Source of the DNA: Brevibacillus sp. SYP-B805
Lineage (GTDB): Bacteria > Bacillota > Bacilli > Brevibacillales > Brevibacillaceae
Length of the DNA: 64,000 nt
Reading direction: 5' to 3'
Assembly: GCF_011059135.1 (NCBI RefSeq)
Contig: NZ_JAALGD010000003.1
Coordinates: 1-64,000 of the forward strand
Positions 8,259 to 17,261 of this stretch are shown piece by piece. Each line of letters opens with the position of its first letter. Within the stretch, counting starts at the first letter, position 1. Under the pieces are notes generated by a model. The model did not search any database, was not told where the DNA came from, and saw only the letters and a program-made list of their open reading frames with translations. Position numbers and translations under genes: made by a program.

Positions 8259-8287
8259 ACATAGCGAAGGGCGTGTCGGTCATACTA
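8259..8287 (+). promoter_or_regulatory. Possible forespore sigma-G-type promoter
   Basis: ACATA (8259-8263) and CATACTA (8281-8287) with a 17-base spacer resemble the sigma-G pattern GHATR and CATNHTA, one mismatch in the -35. It sits 27 bases before the small gene at 8314. Short motifs like this arise by chance, so this is a suggestion. Confidence 0.3.
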
Positions 8288-8313
8288 CAGATACACCCCA
8301 AGGAGGTGAGCGC

Positions 8314-8490
8314 GTGAAATTCTCACCGGTGACGACATCTCCTGACGCGATTGGGTTGCTGCTGCAGGAATACCGCGCATCCTGGGCAGCGCTATCTTCA
8401 CCGCTGCGAACATCGCCCCACACAACCGCTTTATCCTTTCGCCACACCTCGCTGACGGAGGTATGGCGGGAAAACCCTGTCTGTGAGTAA
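8314..8490 (+). CDS. Small 58-residue protein of unknown function
   Basis: A GTG at 8314 follows AAGGAGGTGA, a near-perfect ribosome site, at suitable spacing. The frame runs 58 codons to TAA at 8488-8490, and a plus-strand terminator follows at 8529-8557. The product is soluble, rich in S, T and P, and contains no membrane segment or metal motif. The three signals together make it more likely a gene than chance, in a region where nearly all other genes are on the opposite strand. It is divergent from the membrane protein at 7480-8178. I do not recognise a family; a small spore protein is possible given the sigma-G-like promoter. Confidence 0.6.
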   Translation: MKFSPVTTSPDAIGLLLQEYRASWAALSSPLRTSPHTTALSFRHTSLTEVWRENPVCE

Positions 8491-8528
8491 GACCCAAAAA
8501 TCTTCTACCTATACCTGCACTGCACCTC

Positions 8529-8557
8529 TCTCCTGTCACGCCGACAGGAGACCTTTT
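8529..8557 (+). terminator. Plus-strand terminator of the small gene
   Basis: TCTCCTGTC (8529-8537) pairs with GACAGGAGA (8543-8551) around a 5-base loop, followed on the plus strand by CCTTTTACCTTTT. The minus-strand side has no T-run, so it serves the plus-strand gene and overlaps the last codon of mtaD. Confidence 0.8.
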
Positions 8558-9851
8558 ACCTTTTCAGCGCCGCAAACATTCGGTTCGCTTCGTAAATCAC
8601 ACGCTCCTCGTCCACCGTCAACAGTTCGCGGTTGCGCATCAGGAAACGGCCGGCCACCACGGTGTCCGTCACATCGCGCCCATTGCCCGCATAGACGACA
8701 TGGGAAATCGGATGATGCGCGGGATGATAATGGGCTTGCCGGGCATCCAGCATGATCAGATCCGCCTGCTTGCCCACCTCCAGCGACCCCAGCGCGTCGG
8801 CCTGGAACACGCAGTCGGCCCCGTAGCGGGTAGCCAGGCGCAGCGCCACTTCAGCCGGGACCGCCACCGGGTCGTGCAGGACGCCTTTGTGCAGGATCGC
8901 CGCCAGCTTCATTTCCTCAAACAGGTTCAGGTTGTTGTTGGAGGCGGAGCTGTCGGTACCCAGCGAGACGCTCACCCCTTTGGCCAGCATCTTCGGCACC
9001 GGGGCCACGCCGCTCGCCAGCTTCAGGTTGCTGACGATATTGTGGGATACTTTCACCTTGTATTTTGCCAAGATGTCGATCTCTTCATCCGTCAGATGAA
9101 CGGCATGGGCCACCAGCGTCGGTCTGGTGAACACCCCGATGTTTTCGAGATGGGCGACGGGCCGCACACCGTACTCTTTTACATTTTGCTCCACTTCAAA
9201 GCGGGTTTCCGACATGTGGATATGGATCGGCAGATCAAGTTCCGCCGCTTTTTCCACGATCTGGCTGATGAATGCCGGCGAGCATGTATACGGCGCGTGC
9301 GGCGACATCATAGCGGTAATGCGGCCGTCCGCCTGGTTGTGCCAGTTCTTGGCAAACGCCACCGCTTCCCGCAGCTTGGCCTGCCGTTCTTCCTCCGAGC
9401 AGAGGCCGATCATCCCCCGGCACAAGCGGGCGCGCATGCCCGTCTCCTCAACGGCCTTGGCCACTTCATCCATATGGTCGTACATATCCACAAAGGTGGT
9501 GGTGCCCGTCCTGATCATTTCGATGATGGACAGGTACGTGCCCCATTTCACATGCTCGCCCGTAAATTGGGCTTCGAGCGGCCACATTTTCTCCTCCAGC
9601 CATTGCTGCAGCGGCAGGTCGTCGGCATAGCCGCGCAAAAGCGACATGCCCACATGGCCATGGGTATTGATCAATCCGGGCAGCACATATTTGCCCGTCC
9701 CGTCGATCACCTCGTCGTAGCCGGACAGATCGGCCGGTGTCGGACCGACATAGGTAAGCTTGCCGTTTTCGAAGGCAACGGCGCCATCGTTGATCACTTC
9801 ATCGTGCTGGTTGACGGTAATGACGGTAGCGTGGGTTATGATGGTTTTCAT
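8556..9851 (-). CDS. mtaD: 5-methylthioadenosine/S-adenosylhomocysteine deaminase
   Basis: This 431-residue amidohydrolase should deaminate methylthioadenosine, S-adenosylhomocysteine or related adenosines to the inosine forms in the cytoplasm. Metal ligands are visible: H64 and H66 in INTHGHVGM, the later HIHMSET histidine, the VAHAVHL histidine, and the aspartate in SLGTDSSASNN. SPHAPYTCSP is typical of the MtaD/TrzA branch. The ATG follows GGAGAG. It sits 18 bases downstream of rex and may share its transcript. Closely related deaminases act on guanine or triazines, so the substrate is inferred from motif resemblance. Confidence 0.88.
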   Translation of the reverse strand: MKTIITHATVITVNQHDEVINDGAVAFENGKLTYVGPTPADLSGYDEVIDGTGKYVLPGLINTHGHVGMSLLRGYADDLPLQQWLEEKMWPLEAQFTGEHVKWGTYLSIIEMIRTGTTTFVDMYDHMDEVAKAVEETGMRARLCRGMIGLCSEEERQAKLREAVAFAKNWHNQADGRITAMMSPHAPYTCSPAFISQIVEKAAELDLPIHIHMSETRFEVEQNVKEYGVRPVAHLENIGVFTRPTLVAHAVHLTDEEIDILAKYKVKVSHNIVSNLKLASGVAPVPKMLAKGVSVSLGTDSSASNNNLNLFEEMKLAAILHKGVLHDPVAVPAEVALRLATRYGADCVFQADALGSLEVGKQADLIMLDARQAHYHPAHHPISHVVYAGNGRDVTDTVVAGRFLMRNRELLTVDEERVIYEANRMFAALKR

Positions 9852-9869
9852 GGGTTGCTCTCCGTTTCG

Positions 9870-10493
9870 TTAGTTTAGGTAATACGCCAGGCTTTGCAGG
9901 CTGGACGTCACGTCGGCATAATCGATTCTTACATTCTTGTCCGTTCTCAGCGTCACCGGGGCGAAGTTGAGGATGCCTTCGATGCCGGCATGAATCAGCT
10001 GATCTGCCACCTCTTGGGCCGCATGGGCCGGAACGGTGATGATCGCCAGGCGAATCTGCTTCTCGGCCACCGTGCTTTTCAACTCCGACAGCGGCTGGAT
10101 GGGGATGCCGGCGATCTTTTTGCCGATTTTGCGCTTGTCCGCATCGAAAATCGCCACGATGCGCATGTTGTCCTTCAAATACGCGTTGTAGTTGCTGATC
10201 GCGTGGCCGAGATGGCCGGCGCCGACAAGGGCGACATGGATCACCTGGTCCAATTTTAATATTTGCCGGATTTTTTCGATCAGGTAGTTGACATCGTAGC
10301 CGATCCCCTTTTTGCCAAAATCCCCGAAGGCGGCAAGGTCTTTTCGGATTTGAGCGGGATTGATATCCAGCGTTTTCCCCATCTGTTGGGAGGAGACGGT
10401 CGTCACATTCAACTGCTGCAGATGGGTAAGATACCGAAGATAGATCGGCAAGCGTCGAACTACAGCCTCCGATATTTTTTCCGCTTTGGCCAC
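9870..10493 (-). CDS. rex: Redox-sensing transcriptional repressor Rex
   Basis: This 207-residue protein has an N-terminal winged-helix domain (about residues 1-75, with SSQQMGKTLDINPAQIRKDL) and a Rossmann domain beginning GAGHLG (91-96), which binds NADH and NAD. Rex represses respiratory and fermentative genes when the NADH/NAD ratio is low and lets go when NADH rises. The likely start is a GTG at 10493 in a purine-rich context. It stands between a lipoprotein gene 8 bases upstream and mtaD. I saw no clear Rex operator (TTGTGAA-N6-TTCACAA) in the intergenic regions of the window. Confidence 0.95.
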   Translation of the reverse strand: MAKAEKISEAVVRRLPIYLRYLTHLQQLNVTTVSSQQMGKTLDINPAQIRKDLAAFGDFGKKGIGYDVNYLIEKIRQILKLDQVIHVALVGAGHLGHAISNYNAYLKDNMRIVAIFDADKRKIGKKIAGIPIQPLSELKSTVAEKQIRLAIITVPAHAAQEVADQLIHAGIEGILNFAPVTLRTDKNVRIDYADVTSSLQSLAYYLN

Positions 10494-10501
10494 TGCCTCC
10501 C

Positions 10502-11404
10502 CTACCTCCTCACCTTCTGTTTGATTACACGATAGTCCTTTCCGTTGGAGAGGATCATGATGGTGCCGTCCTGACTGGTTATGTATGTTTCCGCCCAGGA
10601 TTCCCCCAGCCGTTCGATGATTTCATCCTGGCCGGCCTTCATTTCCGTACGCGGTATTCCCGTTTGCACAATGGCGACCTGCGGATCCACAAGGCTGAGG
10701 AACGGCTGGGAGGACGCCTGATTGCTCCCCTGCGCCGCCACCTTCAGAACCTCTGCTCGCAGTTCCTTCCCGTGCTTTTGAATCAGGCGTTCCTCCGCCT
10801 TTTCCCCGATGGCGCTCGTAAAGAGAAAGCGCATGTTTTCCTGCTTCAACTGAAAGACGAGCGAATTATCCTGCGGGGACAGGAACAGATACTCGCTGGG
10901 GTGCAGGACGTGGAGCGCAATCTTGTTTTCCAGCTGGAGCACATCCCCTTCCGAGAGCAGCACCAGCTTCTTGTCGCTTTTGACCGGCACAACTCGGCGG
11001 ATGCTGGGCTCGATCAATTTGGGCATCAGGATGGTGTCGATCTGCAGGGATGATGCCAGATACGGATATCCCCCCGCCTGTTCCGGCTGATCGTTGGAGA
11101 GCAGGACATAATCCAGCTTGGTCACCCGGCGTTCGGCCAGCAGCGCCAGCAGCGTCTTCCCATCCTCCGCGGCTCCCGTATCGATCAGCAGGGTTTTGCC
11201 GCTGGGAAAACGGACAAGCGTGCTCTCCCCGTTCGGCAGACTGAAGTAATAGAGCACCATCCCCGTGAAGCTTTGGTCATCCTCGGCCGAAAAAGGGTCT
11301 TCCACCTTGACGGCATGCTGCAGATGGCTGTCAATGCCGCATCCGGCCAGCAAGAAAAGAGAGACCACCGACAAGCGCAGCAACAGGTTTATGATCCGCC
11401 TCAT
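10502..11404 (-). CDS. Lipoprotein with a degenerate metallo-beta-lactamase (ComEC-C-like) domain
   Basis: This 300-residue protein starts with a lipoprotein signal peptide (lipobox LLAGC, cysteine 22). The body follows the metallo-beta-lactamase order seen in the ComEC C-terminal domain: a strand ending in LIDTGA, a helix, then KLDYVLLSNDQPEQAGG. In active family members this last segment is THxHxDHxGG; here the zinc-binding histidines are absent. FTSAIGEKAE near the middle replaces the usual TGD. It is therefore probably an extracytoplasmic pseudo-enzyme with a binding or structural role. The ATG follows AGGTGA. It lies between dinG and rex, where Bacillus has nothing comparable. Confidence 0.75.
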   Translation of the reverse strand: MRRIINLLLRLSVVSLFLLAGCGIDSHLQHAVKVEDPFSAEDDQSFTGMVLYYFSLPNGESTLVRFPSGKTLLIDTGAAEDGKTLLALLAERRVTKLDYVLLSNDQPEQAGGYPYLASSLQIDTILMPKLIEPSIRRVVPVKSDKKLVLLSEGDVLQLENKIALHVLHPSEYLFLSPQDNSLVFQLKQENMRFLFTSAIGEKAEERLIQKHGKELRAEVLKVAAQGSNQASSQPFLSLVDPQVAIVQTGIPRTEMKAGQDEIIERLGESWAETYITSQDGTIMILSNGKDYRVIKQKVRR

Positions 11405-11445
11405 TTATTGTATCACCTAAATCCTCGCGAGACTATTGCTTCATT

Positions 11446-14331
11446 TTATGTGTCAGGCGGGGCAGGCATACCGTTAAGAAACGGTGCGATCAGTTCACGC
11501 AGCTTCGGCCACGGGCCCGACTGCACCTGGAAAGGCGGCAGCGATTGCAAAAAGACGCGGCCGTATCGCGATTCCACGATCCGCGCGTCAAACACCACCA
11601 CGACGCCACGGTCATGCTGATGGCGGATCAGGCGGCCCACTCCCTGCTTGAATTGGATGACCGCCTGGGGAAGAGCGCGCGACATGAACGGGTTTTTGCC
11701 AGCTTCCTTCAGCTTTTCCGCCCGCCCGACCGTTACCGGATGGTTGGGAGGAGCGAACGGCAGCCGGACGATCACGAGGGCGCTCAGCGCTTCTCCCGGA
11801 ATGTCGACTCCCTCCCAGAAGCTGCCCGTCCCGAACAGGACCGCCTTGGGCTCCCGCTGAAACTTACGCACCAGCTTGCTGCGGTTGTTGCTGTCGATGC
11901 CCTGCCCAAGCAGCGTAAACCCTTCCTCGCCCGCTTGTTCCTTGATGGCATCATACACCAGACGCAGCATGGCGGCTGACGTAAACAGGATCAGCGTGCG
12001 GCCATGAGCGGCCCGGATCACATCCAGGCATCCCTGGATCACCGCGTGCAGATACGCCTCCTCGTCTTCGCTTCCCAATGCGGGAAAATCGGAGGGGATC
12101 AGCAGCAGGCCCTGTTTCTCGTAATCAAAGGGAGAGGGCAGCGCCAGCGTGCGCACCCGCGCTTCCGGCAGCTGATCCAGCCCGATGCTCGCTTTGAGAT
12201 AGGAAAAGCTGTTTTTGACGGTTAACGTGGCCGAGGTCAGAATGACGCTGCGCGTGTTGGCAAACAGCGGGGAAAGCTCCTGCGACACCTCCAGGGGAGC
12301 GGCGAACAGGTATACATGCTTGCGCGGTGTCCGGGACTCTCCCTCCATCCAGTACACAAAATGCGGGTCGTCGCAGTGGAGCAGGAAGTGGAGCGTATGG
12401 CACGCCTCCTGCACATCGTCGAGAAGGCCCCGCATATCCGTCAGGGCGCTGCGCAAAAGGAAGGGCGGATTCTCGTCTCCCCCTTTGGCCAAAGCCATCA
12501 GCTGCTCCAGGCTTTCCGCGAAGAAGAGCAGCCGCTGGATGAAGCGGTCGCCCGCTTTCACGAGGCGTTCGCTCCGCCCGGCAAATGACGCCTTGCTGTA
12601 GCGGGCGGCAATGCGCCCGGTTTCGGCGCTCTCTTCCCCCGCTTTGGACACCCATTGAAACAGCTGCTTGGTCCATGCCAGCAGATCGTCCCGGGCCTGC
12701 TGCTGAAAGGCGGCCAACGCTTTCAACAGCGCTTTCGCTTTTTCGTCCGCGTCCTCGCGCCAATGGGACAATTCTGACACATAGCCTGCCAAGAGGGCCG
12801 TGCAGTCCGTCCCCATCCGTTCCACCAAAAACTGCAGCTGCGCCGTGGAATGCTGGGCGCCCATATGCCGGGTGGCTGCCTCTTCCAAGTGATGGGCTTC
12901 GTCGATGATCGCCACCTGATAGGAAGGCAAGATCCGGTTGTCATTCTCCAGATCCGTCATCAGCAGCGAGTGGTTGGCGACGACGAGATCCGCCTCCTTC
13001 GACTCCTCCCGCGCCCGAAAATAATAGCAGCGGCTGAACCATGGGCATTGGCGGTGCAGGCAGGAGTTGGCGTCGCTTCTTACCTGCTGCCAAAACAGGG
13101 TGCCGGATGGCGGCAAGTTCAGCTCTTCCACATCCCCGCTGAGCGTCTGGGTCAACCAGGTGACCATTTGCGCCTTCACCAGCCGAAGTTCCAGGCTGCC
13201 GCTTTCTGCCCCCTCTTCCAGGTTTTGTTCGAATTTGCGCAAACACAGGTAATTGCCCCTGCCCTTCAGTTTGGCCACGGTGAACGGGAAAGGCATGACG
13301 CGCAGCAGGGTGGGAATCTCTTTCTGGAACAGCTGCTCCTGCAGAGGAATGGTGTTGGTGCTGACCACGATCTGCTCGTGATGCTGTTTGGCCCACAGCA
13401 CGGCAGGCACCAGGTAGGCCAGGGATTTTCCCGTCCCGGTCCCCGCTTCCACCAGCAGATGGGTCCCTTCCTCGATCGCAGCATGGATGGCCCGCATCAT
13501 GGCTTCCTGGGCTTCCCGCCGCTGAAATCCGGGCAGGCCGTGTTCCAGCGCCGCACCCTCCCCCATCAGCCGCTCAATCACCTCTTCCAGGGTGGTATCG
13601 GCCGCGGCCGTCGCTTCCCGTAAAGGCATGTCGCCTGGTATCCCGCGGTGGCGCAGGGCAAACTGGCGATAAATATCCCATTCGGCCTCGGCGTCCCCGG
13701 CGGGCTGTTCCAGCGCCGCCTCCGTCAGTTTCTCCATTTCGATCTGCCGCAGCAGCCGGCCCACATCCGAGCGAAACGACGAGACCAACAGCTGCAGCCG
13801 CTGAATGGTTACCAGCGGCAGACGTTTCAGCAGATCCAGCAGGTGCAGGAAGAGATGGGCAGTGGCCAGCGCGTCGCTGTCCGCCTGATGGGGCCGTTCA
13901 TGGACGATCTCCAGATCATCGGCCAGCTCGACCAGCCGGTAGCTCCCCTGCATCGGCAGCAGAAAGCGGGCCAATTCCACCGTATCCAGCACATGGCCGT
14001 CAAACATATAATAGCCCTGTTCCACCAGGGCTTCTTGCAGAAATTGCAGATCAAACGAAGCGTTGTGCGCGACAAAGGTGCGGCCGTCCAGCAGCCGCAG
14101 CAGATCGGGGAGCACCTCTTCCAGCGTGGGCGCATCGGCCACCATCTCGTCGGTAATCCCCGTCATGTGGGTAATGTAAGCCGGAATGGGCTGGCCCGGG
14201 TTGACATATGTCGAGTAGACATGTGTGATCCGGCCATCCTCAATGGCGACGGCACCGATCTGGATAATTCGATCCCCTTGCCTCGGCGAACTTCCCGTGG
14301 TTTCCAAATCTACAACGATAAACCGATCCAA
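11446..14331 (-). CDS. dinG: DinG-type helicase with N-terminal 3'-5' exonuclease domain
   Basis: This 961-residue fusion carries a DEDD exonuclease module (residues 1-165: DLETTG at 8-13, the FVAHNASFD box near 86-94, and HQADSDA near 148-154) and an XPD/DinG superfamily 2 helicase with Walker A AGTGTGKS (296-303) and DEAH (477-480). Four cysteines, C363, C424, C429 and C435, have the spacing of a 4Fe-4S cluster site. It acts on single-stranded or forked DNA in repair. The start is a TTG at 14331 behind GAGGTGA. It is at the conserved position between panD and ypmB, although a TPR gene separates it from panD. Confidence 0.93.
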   Translation of the reverse strand: MDRFIVVDLETTGSSPRQGDRIIQIGAVAIEDGRITHVYSTYVNPGQPIPAYITHMTGITDEMVADAPTLEEVLPDLLRLLDGRTFVAHNASFDLQFLQEALVEQGYYMFDGHVLDTVELARFLLPMQGSYRLVELADDLEIVHERPHQADSDALATAHLFLHLLDLLKRLPLVTIQRLQLLVSSFRSDVGRLLRQIEMEKLTEAALEQPAGDAEAEWDIYRQFALRHRGIPGDMPLREATAAADTTLEEVIERLMGEGAALEHGLPGFQRREAQEAMMRAIHAAIEEGTHLLVEAGTGTGKSLAYLVPAVLWAKQHHEQIVVSTNTIPLQEQLFQKEIPTLLRVMPFPFTVAKLKGRGNYLCLRKFEQNLEEGAESGSLELRLVKAQMVTWLTQTLSGDVEELNLPPSGTLFWQQVRSDANSCLHRQCPWFSRCYYFRAREESKEADLVVANHSLLMTDLENDNRILPSYQVAIIDEAHHLEEAATRHMGAQHSTAQLQFLVERMGTDCTALLAGYVSELSHWREDADEKAKALLKALAAFQQQARDDLLAWTKQLFQWVSKAGEESAETGRIAARYSKASFAGRSERLVKAGDRFIQRLLFFAESLEQLMALAKGGDENPPFLLRSALTDMRGLLDDVQEACHTLHFLLHCDDPHFVYWMEGESRTPRKHVYLFAAPLEVSQELSPLFANTRSVILTSATLTVKNSFSYLKASIGLDQLPEARVRTLALPSPFDYEKQGLLLIPSDFPALGSEDEEAYLHAVIQGCLDVIRAAHGRTLILFTSAAMLRLVYDAIKEQAGEEGFTLLGQGIDSNNRSKLVRKFQREPKAVLFGTGSFWEGVDIPGEALSALVIVRLPFAPPNHPVTVGRAEKLKEAGKNPFMSRALPQAVIQFKQGVGRLIRHQHDRGVVVVFDARIVESRYGRVFLQSLPPFQVQSGPWPKLRELIAPFLNGMPAPPDT

Positions 14332-14422
14332 TCGTGCGTCACCTCAATACCTAAACAACCACCGAAGGCGGTTCACAATCATCTCCTAGGATTCGGCAAT
14401 CCCTGACAAAAATCCTGCTGCC

Positions 14423-15871
14423 TTACGTCGGGATCGGATCCAGAAAGAGCATGCCCTCTCCGGCAGGTTTCCCCAGTTTGGCGGCGCAGAGACTGCGGTA
14501 AAGAGGAACCTCCCGGAACAGCCGCTCCTCCCCGGCCACCTGTTGAAAATATTGATCCGCCAGCTTCCAGTCTTCCTGGATCACGGCCAAGCGTCCGAGA
14601 TGGTAGTATCCCAGCGATCTCAAATAAGGATCCGCTTCCGCCACGAAACGTTCGGCGATCTCCTTGGCGCTGTCCGTCTCGCCCAACCGTTCATAAGCTG
14701 CCACAAGACCCGACTGGGCCAGGCGGTGATCCGCCTGTTTGCGCAGGATGAAGTGAAAGACTGCAACCGCCTGCTCCACCAGCCCGTCAAACAGCAGCAT
14801 CCACCCGTAGGTGAAATGAAAGTCCAGATTGTCGGGCGATAAACTGACCGCTTTCTTGATGAGAGGCAGGGCCTTGCGGGTACCGGCGATCAGCCAGGTC
14901 GTCCAGGCCAGTCCCTGATAAACCCACCCTTCGCGGGGCAGCTGTTCGCGCAGATAGACGTAGCAAAGCTGGGCGCGGTGAAGCTGTCCCTTCGCTTCAT
15001 ACATGGATGCCATTTCCTGCAGCGTGCGGCTGTCCAGATGTTTGGCGGGCGTTTGCAGCCGGGCTGGCGGAACCATCTCCGTCCCATTCCCGTTCGCTAC
15101 CAGCTGCATCGCGGCCCGCAGCCAGATCATTTCTGCCTCCCAATCGTCGTGCACCTGCTGCAAATAGCTTTCTACGGCTTCCAGCGCCTCCTTCGCTTCC
15201 CCATCCTGCAAGCAGCAGAGCGCCAGGTTAAATTTCGCCTCGGCATACCCAGGAAAGGCGTGAAGCGCCGCTTGAAACGCCTGGCCTGCTTCCAGCCACT
15301 GCGCTTCTTCCGCCAGCAGACAGCCGATGGCGTTGTAACTGATGGCGGCCACTTTGGGAGAGCTGGCGGAGCGGCTCAGCAGGCGGAATTCCTTCATCGC
15401 CTCTCCCCGCTCCTCGCAAAACAGCAGGCTGTAGGCATAATACAGCCGGCCGATCTCCCAATCGGGGGATTGCTGCAGGAGGTCGGCAAAACACCTGCGC
15501 GCATCCTGATAGAGGCGGAGATGGTAAAATCCCTCTCCTTTCCGGTACATATGGAGGTGAGGGTGCAGCACCACCTGGCCGCCCGCCGGGTGATCGGCGC
15601 TGCCGGCGGCGGGATCTTCTTCCTGGCAAAGGGGATGAACCGCAGGCTGCGGCTGTTTCACCCCATGCATCTCTTCTTTCAGCGTGTTGATAACCTGGGA
15701 CAGCGCCTCTTCAAACAGCAGCCACCGATCAACCACCTGATCGCTCAGTTGCCGCAGTTCCAACAGTTCATTCGCCAGCAGCAGCCGCTTCTTGTCGTCA
15801 GCGTTCGGCCACGCCTGGGCGATTTCCTGCAGCTTGGCGGTCAAGGCAGAAAAGAAGGCTTCCATGGACAA
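14423..15871 (-). CDS. Tetratricopeptide-repeat protein of unknown function
   Basis: This is a soluble protein of about 482 residues. The first ~110 residues look helical, with a histidine-rich stretch (about residues 80-110), and the rest is a string of TPR-like helix pairs (for example YYAYSLLFCEERGEA, AISYNAIGCLLAEEA, YHLGRLAVIQEDW). Such proteins act as protein-protein scaffolds, and no enzyme motif is visible. The start is uncertain: a TTG at 15871 is nine bases from an AAGGGGGTG ribosome site, while an ATG at 15865 is further away and a GTG at 15883 lies inside it. It lies between dinG and panD, a slot not filled in B. subtilis. Confidence 0.75.
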   Translation of the reverse strand: MSMEAFFSALTAKLQEIAQAWPNADDKKRLLLANELLELRQLSDQVVDRWLLFEEALSQVINTLKEEMHGVKQPQPAVHPLCQEEDPAAGSADHPAGGQVVLHPHLHMYRKGEGFYHLRLYQDARRCFADLLQQSPDWEIGRLYYAYSLLFCEERGEAMKEFRLLSRSASSPKVAAISYNAIGCLLAEEAQWLEAGQAFQAALHAFPGYAEAKFNLALCCLQDGEAKEALEAVESYLQQVHDDWEAEMIWLRAAMQLVANGNGTEMVPPARLQTPAKHLDSRTLQEMASMYEAKGQLHRAQLCYVYLREQLPREGWVYQGLAWTTWLIAGTRKALPLIKKAVSLSPDNLDFHFTYGWMLLFDGLVEQAVAVFHFILRKQADHRLAQSGLVAAYERLGETDSAKEIAERFVAEADPYLRSLGYYHLGRLAVIQEDWKLADQYFQQVAGEERLFREVPLYRSLCAAKLGKPAGEGMLFLDPIPT

Positions 15872-15983
15872 GGAAAAAGCCACCCCCTTCTGAGGCAGTG
15901 AGTACTATCATTGTCCCACAAGGGAAGCGGCTCTATTCGAAGCAAACCCACCCGGCCGAAGCGGACGCATCGCAGAAGAACAC

Positions 15984-16367
15984 CTACAGGACGGTCGCGT
16001 GCACCTCTTCCGCCAGGATGGTTTCAATCCGGTTGTTTTCCCCCATAATGGCGACGCGCGGCTTATGGGTGCGGGCTTCCTCATCGGTCATCAGGGCATA
16101 GGCGATGATGATCACGACATCGCCCGGCTGCACCAGCCGGGCGGCCGCCCCGTTGAGGCAGATCACCCCGCTGCCCGGTTCCCCTTCGATCACATAGGTT
16201 TCCAGGCGGGCGCCATTGTTGTTGTTGACAACCTGCACCTTTTCGTTAGGAAGGATATCCAGCGCATCCAGGATGGTCTTGTCGATGGTGATGCTGCCGA
16301 CGTAGTTCAGGTTGGCTTCGGTAACGGTGGCGCGATGGATTTTCGCTTTCATCATGGTCCGAAACAT
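15984..16367 (-). CDS. panD: Aspartate 1-decarboxylase proenzyme
   Basis: This 127-residue pyruvoyl enzyme makes beta-alanine from aspartate for pantothenate and coenzyme A. The self-cleavage site is G24-S25 in NYVGSITID, where the serine becomes the pyruvoyl group, and the Y58-region [16 protein letters not shown] matches the family. Length is typical. It is the third gene of a panB-panC-panD operon, 33 bases after panC. The ribosome site is a purine-rich GGAGGAG. Confidence 0.97.
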   Translation of the reverse strand: MFRTMMKAKIHRATVTEANLNYVGSITIDKTILDALDILPNEKVQVVNNNNGARLETYVIEGEPGSGVICLNGAAARLVQPGDVVIIIAYALMTDEEARTHKPRVAIMGENNRIETILAEEVHATVL

Positions 16368-16400
16368 GCCGCTTATCTCCTCCTCCCTACATTTTCTCGT

Positions 16401-17261
16401 CTATATCTCCGCAATCAGGTTATCGATCAATCTCGTCTTCCCGAAACGGACAGCCAAGGCCGCGATGATCCGGTCGCCCGGTTTCAGCTCGGTCACCGGG
16501 GTAAGTTCGGGATAATGCAAAATTTCGGCATAATCGATCTCGGCGAGCGGTTGAGACTGGATCATCCGGACCATCTCGTCCTTAAGCGTTTCCACGGCCG
16601 GACAGCTTTTCAGGCGTTCCTGCACATGCTGCAGCGTCCGGTACAAGATCGTCGCCTGTTCCCGCTCCTCCTCCCGCAGGTAAACATTCCGGGAACTCAT
16701 CGCCAGGCCGTCCGCTTCCCGGACGATGGGACACACCACGATATTGACGGGTACCGACAGATCCCGCACCATCTGCTGGATGACCGCCACCTGCTGGGCA
16801 TCCTTTTGCCCAAAGAACGCGTCGTCGGGCTGTACGATCTGGAACAGCTTCATCACCACGGTTGCCACGCCGTCGAAATGGCCGGGCCGCGACTTGCCGC
16901 ACAGCGGTTCGGACACCTTGGCGACGGATACCTTGGTCAAGACCTCGGTGGGATACATTTCCTCCACGGAGGGAGTAAAGAGCAGATCAACCCCCGCAGA
17001 ACGGGCGATTTCACGGTCACGCACAATGTCGCGCGGATAACGGCTGAAATCTTCATTGGGACCGAACTGCAGCGGATTGACGAAAATACTCATCACCACC
17101 AGATCGCAGGTGAGACGCGCCTGCTTCACGAGACTGGCGTGCCCCTCATGCAGATATCCCATCGTCGGGACGAAGCCGATGCGCTTGCCCGCCTGGCGGG
17201 CCTCGCGGATCAGGCTGCGCAGTTCTTGGATGGTGGACACTTGCGTCAATGTTTGAATCAT
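16401..17261 (-). CDS. panC: Pantothenate synthetase (pantoate--beta-alanine ligase)
   Basis: This 286-residue cytoplasmic enzyme joins pantoate and beta-alanine with ATP. The nucleotidyltransferase HxGH-like motif [13 protein letters not shown] (near 32-44), the [18 protein letters not shown] segment and the KMSKS-like SSRNVYL motif are all present, and length is typical. It overlaps panB by 4 bases (ATGA arrangement), showing translational coupling. Confidence 0.97.
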   Translation of the reverse strand: MIQTLTQVSTIQELRSLIREARQAGKRIGFVPTMGYLHEGHASLVKQARLTCDLVVMSIFVNPLQFGPNEDFSRYPRDIVRDREIARSAGVDLLFTPSVEEMYPTEVLTKVSVAKVSEPLCGKSRPGHFDGVATVVMKLFQIVQPDDAFFGQKDAQQVAVIQQMVRDLSVPVNIVVCPIVREADGLAMSSRNVYLREEEREQATILYRTLQHVQERLKSCPAVETLKDEMVRMIQSQPLAEIDYAEILHYPELTPVTELKPGDRIIAALAVRFGKTRLIDNLIAEI

